DNA from: Apostichopus japonicus
Lineage: Eukaryota; Echinodermata; Holothuroidea; Aspidochirotida; Stichopodidae
Direction: 5' to 3'
DNA: 64,000 bases
Assembly (NCBI RefSeq): GCF_037975245.1
Contig: NC_092562.1
Location: 12,848,001-12,912,000 of the forward strand
The notes beneath the pieces were generated by a model. The model worked only from the letters and a program-made list of their open reading frames with translations. It made no database searches and was not told the DNA's origin. Of the stretch, positions 1 to 11,500 are shown one piece after another; positions within the stretch are counted from its first letter, which is position 1, and every line of letters begins with the position of its first letter. The position numbers and the translations under genes were made by a program.

Positions 1-935
<935 letters not shown>

Positions 936-1109
936 GTGGGGTGGTGGTGCCTTTGTTCCTGACGTCCATCATCGTCGGGGGTAAAATGTTCATATATGTA
1001 TATCTGTATGTGCGTGTGCTAAGTTTCAGCCTCTATTATTTAAGTGATTGCAATTTTGGTCTGCTGTGTTTTACTTCTATCTGGTATTTGACATTTTTTC
1101 TTTACACAG

Positions 1110-1289
1110 CGACTGGCTTACAGTGTGCACTATGTGTTGATGCAGACATTCCGGGTCAGTCTTACAGCTTTCTAGAAGAACTTGATAATCCTCACTGCGA
1201 GGCCGGTAACCTAACCGCTTCGAATGTATTCTACCAAACATGCAGTGGCAATGGCGCCTGTGTAACAATCGATGGCAGTATCACCGAAT
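1110..1289 (+). CDS. Ly6/uPAR-like gene, internal exon (N-terminal half of LU domain)
   Basis: Acceptor tttacacag ends at 1109 and donor GTAAGA starts at 1290. The exon enters and leaves in phase 1. It encodes the segment starting TGLQCALCVDADI with five cysteines and an N-glycosylation site (NLT). The open frame running upstream from about 941 is intronic read-through from the microsatellite edge. Confidence 0.75.
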
Positions 1290-2750
1290 GTAAGAAAACA
1301 TTAAACGTAATTTAGCCTTAACATGAAAAACCACCGTAACAAGATTACATATTGACATGCACAAATCAGCATTGCCTGTCTTGGCTTCTAACTGCAGTTC
1401 AATCCCGACAGTGTATATATATAATTTTTACTTGCACGAAATCATGATCCTCGTCATCACCATAGCCACTAACCATAACCACAATCATCACCATCACCAT
1501 TGTCGCTCCCACCACCAACATCCACACTGCCACCATCACCACCCCATCACTAAAAACACCAACGTTCTCACCACTGTTCTCACCATTATCACCACCGTCA
1601 CCCGTAACACCACTATTGCAACAACAACCACCACAATCATCACTTCCACCACAACCATCACTGTTCTCACCCCTAGCCCTAACCACTATCACCACCGTCA
1701 CCCGTAACACCACTATTGCAACAGCAACCACCACCATCACAATCATCACAATCATCACTATCACAACAACCATCACTTTTCTCACCCCTAACCCTAACCA
1801 CTATCACCACCGTCATCCGTAACACCACTATTGCAACAACAACCACCACCATCACTATCATCACAACTACCACTGTTGTCACCACTATCACCACCGTCAC
1901 CCTTATCACCACTATTACAACAACAACCACCACCACAATCATCACCACCATCACTATCATCACAACCACCACTGTTCTCACCACTATCACCACCGTTACC
2001 CTGACCACCAATATAACAACAACAACAACCACCCTGTCACAATCATCACCACAGTCATCGATATTGATTTTTACTGGTCCAAAATCAGTTTTCTGTCATA
2101 GCTGTTTCCCGGCTGGTCTTTCCTTCTTGCATCAGGTATAATAACAGCAGTCATATTCCATCTTCTTATGGTGGCCTGAGTAAATTATACTCCTCCCCGA
2201 ACATCCCCTCCCAAACAAACACACACCGTGTTTGTTAATAAAAATAACGTAATTAATTTTACTTCAGTTATAACTGCAGCATTTCTATTCCATCTAATCG
2301 TGATAGATAGATTTGTGGAAACTCCTATCCCACCCCATACCCCCCCCCCCACACTGCTCCAACACCCCTCCCATATCCCAAACATACATACACTGTTAAA
2401 ATGTTTTTGACTGATCTAGTGTGTCAATCTTTTTTATCTCTCTTTTTCTTTCTTTTACAGCTGGGACCAGGTACAACTTATATCAGAGGGCCTGCGTTCA
2501 TGGATTTTTAGAGAGCTATAGTAAGAGTGACAAAATGTTTTGTTTCTCAAGGTCCCAATCCGCATCAGTTGGCGAAAACATCTTGCTTGATGAAGAAGAT
2601 TATTACTTTGGAAACGATTTTACTTTTGACGGTGTAGTTTGTTATTGTACCAGCGATTTATGTAATCTTCCAGGACGTGGTGTTGCCAGTAGGCCTACTG
2701 GTGAAGGGGATGGCGATGGTACATCAAGCAGTTTGGACCTACCACGGTGA
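1110..2750 (+). CDS. Ly6/uPAR-domain (three-finger fold) membrane protein, 3' part; frame broken near its C-terminus
   Basis: Two exons (1110-1289 and 2461 onward) encode a cysteine-rich extracellular domain. The flanking introns are both phase 1, as is usual for Ly6/uPAR (LU) exons. Ten cysteines are visible: CALC, HCE, TCS and ACV in the first exon; ACV, FCF, VCYC and LCN in the second. The end CYCTSDLCN matches the closing Cys-Cys-x4-Cys-Asn style of the LU fold. After the domain comes a Gly/Asp/Ser-rich linker. A perfect 46-bp duplication (2700-2791) shifts the frame so that translation stops with TGA at 2748-2750, before a hydrophobic segment encoded in the other frame up to TAA at 2884-2886. 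The signal-peptide exon is not in the window. LU proteins are surface receptors, co-receptors or channel modulators; the ligand cannot be told from sequence. The LU assignment rests on cysteine layout and exon phase. Confidence 0.75.
1444..2060 (+). repeat. Degenerate CAC/CAT trinucleotide-rich region in the Ly6-gene intron
   Basis: About 600 bp of imperfect ACC, ATC and CAT triplets within the intron between the two LU exons. Higher-order units of roughly 100-120 bp recur, each containing the phrase CACCACCGTCACCCGTAACA or close variants. The His/Thr-rich reading frames here are products of the repeat, not genes. Confidence 0.9.
2461..2750 (+). CDS. Ly6/uPAR-like gene, last exon as read in this assembly (premature stop)
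   Basis: A pyrimidine-rich acceptor (ctttcttttacag) ends at 2460. The joined codon is T|CT (Ser), followed by GTRYNLYQRACVHG. The exon contains the last five cysteines, ending CYCTSDLCN. In this assembly the product ends in a soluble tail (…LDLPR) at TGA 2748-2750. Confidence 0.75.
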
Positions 2751-2791
2751 AGGGGATGGCGATGGTACATCAAGCAGTTTGGACCTACCAC
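2700..2791 (+). repeat. Perfect 46-bp tandem duplication inside the Ly6-like coding exon
   Basis: Positions 2700-2745 and 2746-2791 are identical, starting GGTGAAGGGGATGGC. Since 46 is not a multiple of three, the second copy moves the frame: the first copy reads into TGA, while the second copy, read in the original frame, continues into the transmembrane segment. The complete identity suggests a very recent event, a polymorphic allele or an assembly artefact. Confidence 0.97.
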
Positions 2792-2886
2792 CTGTAGCAA
2801 TTGTGGGCATAGTGGTAGTAGTGGTGGTCTTAGTGATATGCTGTGCAGTTGCTTCTGTGGTAAAGAAAATTGGCATTTTCCGTTAA
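2746..2886 (+). other. Out-of-frame C-terminal transmembrane segment of the Ly6-like gene
   Basis: In the frame the domain would have without the duplication, this stretch encodes the linker, then a strongly hydrophobic run (VAIVGIVVVVVVLVICCAV), a short basic tail KKIGIFR and TAA. The charged tail favours a single-pass TM anchor over a GPI signal. Its preserved frame and stop suggest it was functional until very recently, or still is on another allele. Confidence 0.75.
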
Positions 2887-5867
2887 CGTAAGCGCAGAAC
2901 GCTTACATTTTATATTTAACACAGACACACCTAGCACAGACCTATGGTAGGAGTATTCCAGTGGTAAAATTGAAGGGGCCCATGATACACTTTCTCGACA
3001 AGGGGTAACCGCAAATTTGTGAGGGCGGAAACAGAAGTTATTACTATCTATGAGACTATAACACACGCAGATTTTTCAGGGAGTGGGAGAGGAAGGAGCG
3101 CTTGTGGTTGGATACCTATTTACAGCCATGTGTTATCAGAAATACTGAGTGATTTTGCTCCAATTTGGGCTGCTTACAATCGGCTTTTAACGATATCCGC
3201 GGATATCAGCCGATACACGGATCCGATAAACCATACTTGAACAAAATACCTGTCCAAGCATTGCTTGCTCGAGACGGGTGGGTCAGCAAATATCTGCAGT
3301 TTATGCATTTTTTTATATTTCGGGCGAACCGATATTTCACCGATACATACCTAATATTGGCCTATACCAATAATGGCATACCTATAATCGATAGTTTTCA
3401 ATTACCTTACATTAATTGCCATTTCGTTCAGTGGCCTGTTTTTTATATCACTTTTTTAAATTTTCAAATGTGATCGACTTTCGAATCATAATATTTCATT
3501 GTTAATGACAACGCAACTTTTGCAGCTATATTAACTGAATTAGTTAGTTCAAATATTTGGTGTGGGGACCGTGTTTGGTTACAGGAAAAAATGTATAAGT
3601 TGCTTTTTAAATTCGCATTTACTATTTTTCGCTTACATTTGTTTTTGTAATGTACCGTTTTTCCGTTTGTTTTGCTCATTCCATTTGTCAACAAACAACA
3701 TTGTGTACCAACATCTCAACATACCCGTGCTTTGTTTGCACCAGTATAGACGTCTAGATTATCAGTGGTTTCATTTATTTTATGTTTGTCTAAGGGCGTC
3801 TCGGCCCCGATTGAGTGGTTTTATTCTTCCCTGACTGAATGTACAAAAAAAAATCCCAATTAGACGTTTTCCATCGACCGACAATGGAGCATCCCCCACC
3901 CCCCCCCACCCCCCTCCCCAGTTACTCAAACCACTGTACCTCGCCGAGGCTTTGTACGATCATGTACACTTGCTATGTAAAAACATGTCCTTTCACAATG
4001 TAACAACCATGTTCAATGTACTATTCAAATGAAGTTTAAACTACGACAAATAACATTCTAACAGAACGTCAACCACCCCACCCCCCATCCCCACCCTACC
4101 CCTGACAGCCTCCCTCACGCCGCAAAGGTGTGTTTCTTGGTTACAATACCGACGTGGTGTACCCAAGAGAGAAACGAAAATATCAAAACCGACATATTGT
4201 TGTTTTTCCAGCAAGCTTGTATTAACCACCCTCAAACGAACAAAGTATGAAAGACTGTAAGGTATATAGTGGTAGCGCAATCAAGCATTAAACTGTGAAC
4301 TAGAATTACCGCCACGTATATAGGCTACACTTCAAAATATACACTGGGTAAGTTTACAGGTCTCTACGTGGAACGAAGAAGATCCAAAAACAACAACGAA
4401 ACAACCGTATTTATACAACCATAACTTTGAACACACAACTTTCTTTTTTCTTTTCTTTTTGATTTAAACTCTTTCGGGTATTCTGGTATGATTTTTGTTT
4501 TATCAACACCTGGGAATAAATAAAATTGATTTATAATATCACGGTTATGTGTATGTGTTCTTGTTTTTTTTTTGTTTTTTTTTAATAATCACATCTCCTT
4601 GAGTTCAATGCCATCCAGTTGGGACAATTTTTTTTCTTTACGGTAGTGTCATTTCCCGCTCTCAGAGCACTCGTATTGTCAGTACGAGCAGTATGAATAT
4701 CATGTTTCTATCAGATAAAGGTTAGGAACTGTTTGTACTGTCAAATACCAGTGCTTTGAGAGCATGATATTGGAGTGCAGTTTAGAGAGGTATTAGCATT
4801 AGGAAAGTTGTCCCAACTGGCTGCCAATGCTTTTAAGCCGGCAACAATTAAACCAACATGATTCTTGACAAAGTATACTGTAACGTTTCTTTTTTCTTTC
4901 ATCTCATATGGTAATATACAGGATGACTGTGAAAAGTGTAAAACCATTTTTTTCCAAGTAAACCAAATGAATGAGATAAAAAAATAAAAAAAATTATGAT
5001 ATATTACTATGGGATAGGGATAACAGTCATGAACAACTTCCCTTTGCTAACAGCTTATTGAAAAAGAAAAAAAAGGGATTCCATTTGGGAGATATCCCCG
5101 ATTAATTGTTTCTTCACATGTAGTAAGGTTGAAGACTTGATCAAGTCTAAACTATGACATCATCAAGCTACGGGTATTCCAGATTTTGTGGTCCCCCCCC
5201 CCCCCTTATTTTCTTATTTTGTGCAATGTTTTATTTAATGCTAATGAAATGCAAACTGCTGAATCTAAAATATTGAAACTGGTTTCATTTAACCCAGTGC
5301 TGACAGCATTGGTTTCAGGATCAAAGCTGTTTAAATATTCCACCTTGAAAATATGAGCAGGAAGGCAAATAGAAAATATACCATGTCGGATCCTAGTGGC
5401 CTAATGACATCACACGTTTAAAAAAATAATGACAGCTCCCAGACACGATATTTAAACTAGGACATCTCCCAAACAGAGCCACATTTTGCTTAGCTGTTTG
5501 TGGGGGTGAGAAGGGGAGGGGGGGGTCTTCTTGACAAAGATCTCTATCATAACTATAAGCTTGTGTCACCTCCCTTCAAAACACTGGAACAACATTAATG
5601 CATAACGGCTTGCAAACTACTTTCTCACGATTCCACAGTTTTACAAGAACAGCCTGGAAACTGAAATTCGTAGATTGTTTTTGGTTCAAGCAACCTGATA
5701 CTACTTACTTACAGAGCTGTTTCCCCCGATCACTATTATTAAAGCTTACTACTCTTACAAGTTAAAGGCACATAAAAGTAATGCATATTGAAATCAATTC
5801 GACATAAGACATACTGAAAGAGCTCTATGCATAAATTACAACAGGTGTCTTTAGGTTTGTCCTATCC
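2887..5867. other. 3' flank of Ly6-like gene; no gene recognised
   Basis: The first part is probably 3' UTR running to the polyadenylation signal at 4515. I see only short open frames without domain character, poly-C tracts (3895-3920, 5191-5205) and a short interspersed repeat at about 5125-5175 (AAGACTTGATCAAGTCTA) that recurs at about 30265. Confidence 0.5.
4515..4524 (+). terminator. Candidate polyadenylation signal for the Ly6-like gene
   Basis: Overlapping AATAAA hexamers (AATAAATAAA) followed within about 40 bp by a GT-rich stretch (GGTTATGTGTATGTG). It lies 1.6 kb after the Ly6 stop codon, so assignment to that transcript is an inference. Confidence 0.4.
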
Positions 5868-6232
5868 TCCTCTCCCCCATCCTCCTTCTCCACACCCCAT
5901 CCTCCACACCCCATCCTTCTCACCCACATCCTCCTCTCCCCATCCTTCTCCACACCCCATCCTCCACACCCCATCCTTCTCCTCACCCCCATCCCCCTCT
6001 CCCCCCATCCTTTTCCTCACCCCCATCCTCCACACCCCATCCTTCTCCTCACCCCCATCCCCCTCTCCCCCCATCCTTTTCCTCACCCACATCCTCCTCT
6101 CCCCCATCCTTCTCCTCACCCCCATCCCCCTCTCCCCCATCCTTCTCCACACCTCATCCTCCACACCCCCATCCTTCTCCTCACCCCCATCCTCCTCTCC
6201 CCCCATTCTTCTCCTCACCCCCATCCCCAGTC
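5868..6232 (+). repeat. C-rich minisatellite (CCCATCCTTCTCC type)
   Basis: Imperfect units of about 12-35 bp built from CCCATCCTTCTCCACACC and CCCATCCTCCTCTCC. On the opposite strand these read GGAGAAGGATGGG, which is the unit of the large minisatellite at 8815-10268. The two arrays are therefore the same family in inverted orientation. Confidence 0.93.
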
Positions 6233-6718
6233 CCATAGCCTTGAATTCTAAGAGGTGATCAACAATTTAAGAAGAGGAGGGCACACACAGTTTTTAACTC
6301 CAGCATCAAATCATTTTCCCATTCATGAGATTCTAAGTCCATTAATTTTGACATTCCTCAATGTCAGAGATCATTTCCAGGATCACGATGAGCTGGACAA
6401 CATTTTAGATATAAACTTTTTGGCCAATCTTAACCGATATAAATTAGAAGGGGGTGAGGGGGTGGGGTGGTGTTAATGCTGAAGAACTTTACAATTCTGC
6501 ACAGTTCATGAATGGTAGTAGATACAATAACTTATATATATGTATATTTTTATATATATATGTATATTTATAATTCTAACTGATATTTTCCCGCATTTTT
6601 TTTTAAATCCCATTTAGTTCCAATGATTAATTCCAACAAATAAATATTCTTTATATACTTATACATCATCAAGCGGAAGACTCCTCTAAACTTTCTATCA
6701 AACGGAGAAAAGAGAAAC

Positions 6719-6782
<64 letters not shown>

Positions 6783-8477
6783 GGAGAGAGAAAATTCAGC
6801 TGAAAAAGTTTCAAATGTGCATCGAAAGATCTCAAAACGAGAAAAAAAGAAAAAGGTAAAAAACTAGGAGAAAGAAAAGGAACAACCTAAGTTACTTGAA
6901 TATGTACAAAAAGGAAAAATCTCTGCAAATTTATACTATAGATTAAAGATATTCTAATCTCGATGGAGACTAAGTTAATATATATATATGTTATTGCCGA
7001 TAATTAATACCTTCATAGACGCCTTCCTCCGACATCGATTAAATATGAATTTCTCCTAAAATAATAAAACTCTGTTCACACACATTTGCCATATTTATAT
7101 AAATTTTCTATCATATATCCATTAATTTTCTCTACTTTGGACGAAGATCTCTCTTAGTTTTTTTAGTTACAAGTTTACATCAACTCCATTTGTATCTTTA
7201 TGACCCACTTGAATGGGTGTTACGATTACTTCATGATATCAAGAAGGACAAAATATCATGGCTTGGGTACATCTCTGAGTATCCCCTCACCTTACTTGGG
7301 AAAACCATTTACTTTTGACATGACACAAGGTCACGCGACCTCAATTTAGGATCAGAGTAGTTGACGACCCTGTTACTTTCACCGACAATTGACCTTTCCA
7401 TACTCATACTGGACTAGCTAGTAGAAGGTCAAATCATTGTGGCCCCCATCTTTTGTAGTCTCCATTTAGGAATTAGTCTATATTATAAATTGAGAATACA
7501 TTTTTCCACATCTCATATTTCTCCCGGTAATAGAATTGACCCCGGGGGCACCAGGGCTTGTATACATTTTTAGGCCATAAATTCAATTGGGGGGAAAAAT
7601 GGAAGCCTTTCCATTTTTATGATATAAAATCAGGGATGTGCACAGGAAATATTTGAGTGCTGGTTGAATTTCTGCTGATAGTGTGTTCCAAGTCCTGGGG
7701 GAGGGTCTCAGGGGTGGGACTTTTTGCAAATGAAGTATGCTTAGATGACAAAAGGTGCTATTTTTTACCTATTCTGGCGCTAACTTATGTGCCAAGTATT
7801 CACCCATATTTGGGTAATGATAAACTTTGTTAAATTAATCATCGAAAAATGTTCCGGGCAGAAATGTTTAAAATACTGTTTGTGCCGGGCAGCATTCAGA
7901 ACTGCAGCCGCATGACGTGAGCACATCTCTGTATAATAGTAATTGGACATCTATAACAGACTACATACTCTTAATGCAAAAAAAACCTCTCATATTGGCT
8001 ACTACAAGCTTGTTGTTCTTCGGTATATCAACTAATAACCATTTAATATTTATAAGGCAAAGACATTCATCCAGCTAATATACACACAACAGTAAACAAT
8101 ATATTGCATATATTCATATCAAGGCCATTTGATAATACACTATATAATAAGCATTAACGCTTGCAGGAGTTTACCTGAACTACACTGATAGAAGAATGGT
8201 ATTTAAAACATTTAATGCCTATACTGTAGCCTAACACAGAGAATGTGATATACGCACAATAGCTGACACTATTTATGACGGAAAGACAGCTAAAGCAATT
8301 TAAGTGGTTGGTGATCGACTTCCATATTTTATTGGCATGGTTGACACAGATTGTTGGCACACACGGATGAAACTCTCAAACTTAAAGGGAAGTCAGAGAG
8401 TATCGAGATAGAGAGACATACTGCATGCATAATGCTGATGGTTTTGTCTTTGGGGGCCATTTGCTTCCAGTTCCTGC
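6233..8477. other. Downstream flank and 3' UTR side of TTLL7; no separate gene
   Basis: AT-rich sequence with (AT)n(AG)n at about 6719-6786. No open frame with domain character was found on either strand. The part next to 8478 is expected to be the TTLL7 3' UTR, with a minus-strand AATAAA at 8328-8333. Confidence 0.5.
8328..8333 (-). terminator. Candidate TTLL7 polyadenylation signal
   Basis: TTTATT on the plus strand reads AATAAA on the minus strand, about 145 bp after the TTLL7 stop codon at 8478-8480. The spacing suits a short 3' UTR. This is the nearest canonical hexamer I found. Confidence 0.4.
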
Positions 8478-8595
8478 TCAGCTGCCTCCGAAATAAAGCC
8501 TGGACATCTTCTGGCTAAGAGGAACCACACCATCTGTAGAATTATTACTTTTACCCCATGGGTTGGCTGCGTTCATTGGCCTTACAGGTGGTCCT
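8478..8595 (-). CDS. TTLL7: TTLL7 terminal coding exon 18
   Basis: After acceptor ttgttcttcacag the phase-2 frame reads [20 protein letters not shown]… and ends RLYFGGS with TGA at 8478-8480. The match of phase, acceptor quality and an AATAAA 145 bp later supports it as the last exon. The tail is divergent, so the assignment rests on splice logic. Confidence 0.75.
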
Positions 8596-11500
8596 CTGTG
8601 AAGAACAACAAGAGAAAAATTAAAAGGACTATGAACAGTCTATTCCACTGACTATATATAGTAGTGCTTCACTTTTTGATGGTTTTCAGCAACTAATTCT
8701 AAAACTGTTAAACATGGACTGAATTCCTACAGTTCATGATGAAAATATTGCATCTGAATTTGAGGAAGTTAAAGGTAGGGGGAAAAAAGAAGGATTGCAG
8801 GGGGTCAGGGGAGGAGAAGTTTGGAATGAGGAGAAGGATGGGGAATGGAAAGGGATGGGGGAGAGGAGGATGGGGGTGTGGAGAAGGATGGAGGAGAGTA
8901 GGATGGGGGTGAGGAAAAGGATGGTGGGTGGGGAGAGGAGAAGGATGGGGGTGTGGAGAAGGATGGGTGAGAGGAGGATGGGGAGTGGAGAAGGATGGGT
9001 GAGAGGAGGATGGGGAGTGGAGAAGGATGGGGGAGAGGAGGATGGGTGTGTGGAGAAGGATGGGGGAGAGGAGGATGGGTGTGTGGAGAAGGATGGGGGA
9101 GAGGAGGATGGGTGTGTGGAGAAGGATGGGGGAGAGGAGGATGGGGGTGTGGAGAAGGATGGGGGAGAGTAGGATGGGGGTGAGGAAAAGGATGGTGCGT
9201 GGGGAGAGGAGAAGGATGGGGGTGTGGAGGATGGGTGTGTGGAGAAGGATGGGGGAGAGGAGGATGGGGGTGTGGAGAAGGATGGAGGAGAGTAGGATGG
9301 GGGTGAGGAAAAGGATGGTGGGTGGGGAGAGGAGAAGGATGGGGTGTGGAGAAGGATGGGTGAGAGGAGGATGGGGAGTGGAGAAGGATGGGGGAGATGA
9401 GGATGGGTGTGTGGAGAAGGATGGGGGAGAGGAGGATGGGGGTGTGGAGAAGGATGGGGGAGAGTAGGATGGGGGTGAGGAAAAGGATGGTGCGTGGGGA
9501 GAGGAGAAGGATGGGGGTGTGGAGGATGGGTGTGTGGAGAAGGATGGGGGAGAGGAGGATGGGTGTGTGGAGAAGGATGGGGGAGAGGAGGATGGGGGTG
9601 TGGAGAAGGATGGGGGAAAGAAGGATGGGGGTGAGGAAAGGGATGGTGGGTGGGGAGAGGAGAAGGATGGGGGTGTGGAGAATCGGGGTGTGGAGAAGGC
9701 TGGGGAGAGGAGGATGGGGGTGTGGAGAAGGATGGGGGAAAGAAGGATGGGGGTGAGGAAAGGGATGGTGGGTGGGGAGAGGAGAAGGATGGGGTGTGGA
9801 GAAGGATGGGTGAGAGGAGGATGGGTGTGTGGAGAAGGATGGGGGAGAGGAGGATGGGTGTGTGGAGAAGGATGGGGGAGAGGAGGATGGGGGTGTGGAG
9901 AAGGATGGGGGAGAGTAGGATGGGGGTGAGGAAAAGGATGGTGCGTGGGGAGAGGAGAAGGATGGGGGTGTGGAGGATGGGTGTGTGGAGAAGGATGGGG
10001 GAGAGGAGGATGGGTGTGTGGAGAAGGATGGGGGAGAGGAGGATGGGGGTGTGGAGAAGGATGGGGGAAAGAAGGATGGGGGTGAGGAAAGGGATGGTGG
10101 GTGGGGAGAGGAGAAGGATGGGGGTGTGGAGAATCGGGGTGTGGAGAAGGCTGGGGAGAGGAGGATGGGGGTGTGGAGAAGGATGGGGGAAAGAAGGATG
10201 GGGGTGAGGAAAGGGATGGTGGGTGGGGAGAGGAGAGGAGAAGGATGGGGGTGAGGAGGATGGGGGTGGCTTAATCAGGGTTGAAGTCCACTATAAAAAG
10301 ACAAGAGCATTTTTAAGGGAACTTGCTAAAGAAGATTGAGTTAAGGTGGTACCTGGAATGAGGGGTCATGGTCCTCTCAAGACCAACGGATGTCGATGAA
10401 GACCTCGGAATGGGTGGGTTACTCCTTGACTCTGCCGCAAACTGGTACACGATGAGGAGACAGTCTCTGCACAGCTGGACCACACGACGGCAACAGCTCA
10501 TCTCAACCGGTGTAACACTCTCAGAGCTCTTGCTAAACATGGTTTCCCACGAATCACTGGAGACGAGAAGAGGATTAATGTGGAGAAAAAAGAAATAAAA
10601 ATAAAAAAACATTTTAGAGAGGTTTTCACAATTTCGTTACTTGTGTATCCTATAACGCTAAAATATGTACCACACCGGCACAGAGTTGCACCTCTATATA
10701 TACAGCATTACAGATCCACTTATTAAATGTGTTCCATTCAAGACAAGCAACTGGCGTAGTAATGTTCTGTATGAATGCTACTAACGAGGTATTTCTTTGT
10801 CTTGTCGTTGTGTTTCACCCAAGGTGATACACACAGGTTGACACTGGTCCAATCACTAAATCCATCCTGATTTCCACTGGTAAATTAAAGCTACGTAAAC
10901 CTATGAACAAGTACCGATTAAAGTCTTGCTAGCTACCCTAGACAAATTCAACTGTTGATAAATCGTTTTTAATAATTTTCTTCACATAGGAAGGTTGCAA
11001 TTTGACTTTCTTTATCCTCTTAAATATTAATTTAATGAACTACTTGTTCGACACGTCGACTTGCTCGACTTTAATCGAAGAGGCGACGACCTCCCAATGA
11101 CTTTGCCGATGACCACCAAACTGAGCCTTGCGTTAATCCTGAGTCAAAATGAAATTCAGAATTCAGAATATTGTCAGTTGTGCTCCATTCACCTCTTCCA
11201 GGAATTTCAAAACAAGAAAGTGAAGGTATTAATTAAAAGCAAGCGGCTGTCATTCAAAATTCTCTCCGCTACTCGAGTCACCAAAAAAGTGTGTTTTCCG
11301 TTTGTCAAAACATTTCGCCAAACTTTCCCGACCCTAGGATACTCACCCTGCCGAAGAGAAGCAGTTCCACAGACCCTGGCCGTGACTCCACAACAGCCTA
11401 TTGAAGACCTTGCTGACTATTCGGTAGATCCGCAGACTCTCCATGTCACTGCACTTCCAGGTCCGTTGCAGGACTGCCTTCACGTTGGTCCTGACGATGT

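Noticed and set aside
3019-3473. Two overlapping short frames after the Ly6-like gene as an extra exon
   Set aside because: No acceptor in matching phase and no domain pattern; more likely 3' UTR.
5827-6258. 143-aa Pro/Ser/His-rich frame and its antisense partner
   Set aside because: Entirely produced by the C-rich minisatellite.
8795-10254. Series of 60-185 aa Gly/Glu/Arg/Met-rich open frames on the plus strand
   Set aside because: They are the three frames of the GGAGAAGGATGGGG minisatellite; frames overlap and have no non-repeat sequence.
10368-10598. 76-aa plus-strand frame
   Set aside because: Antisense shadow of TTLL7 exon 17.
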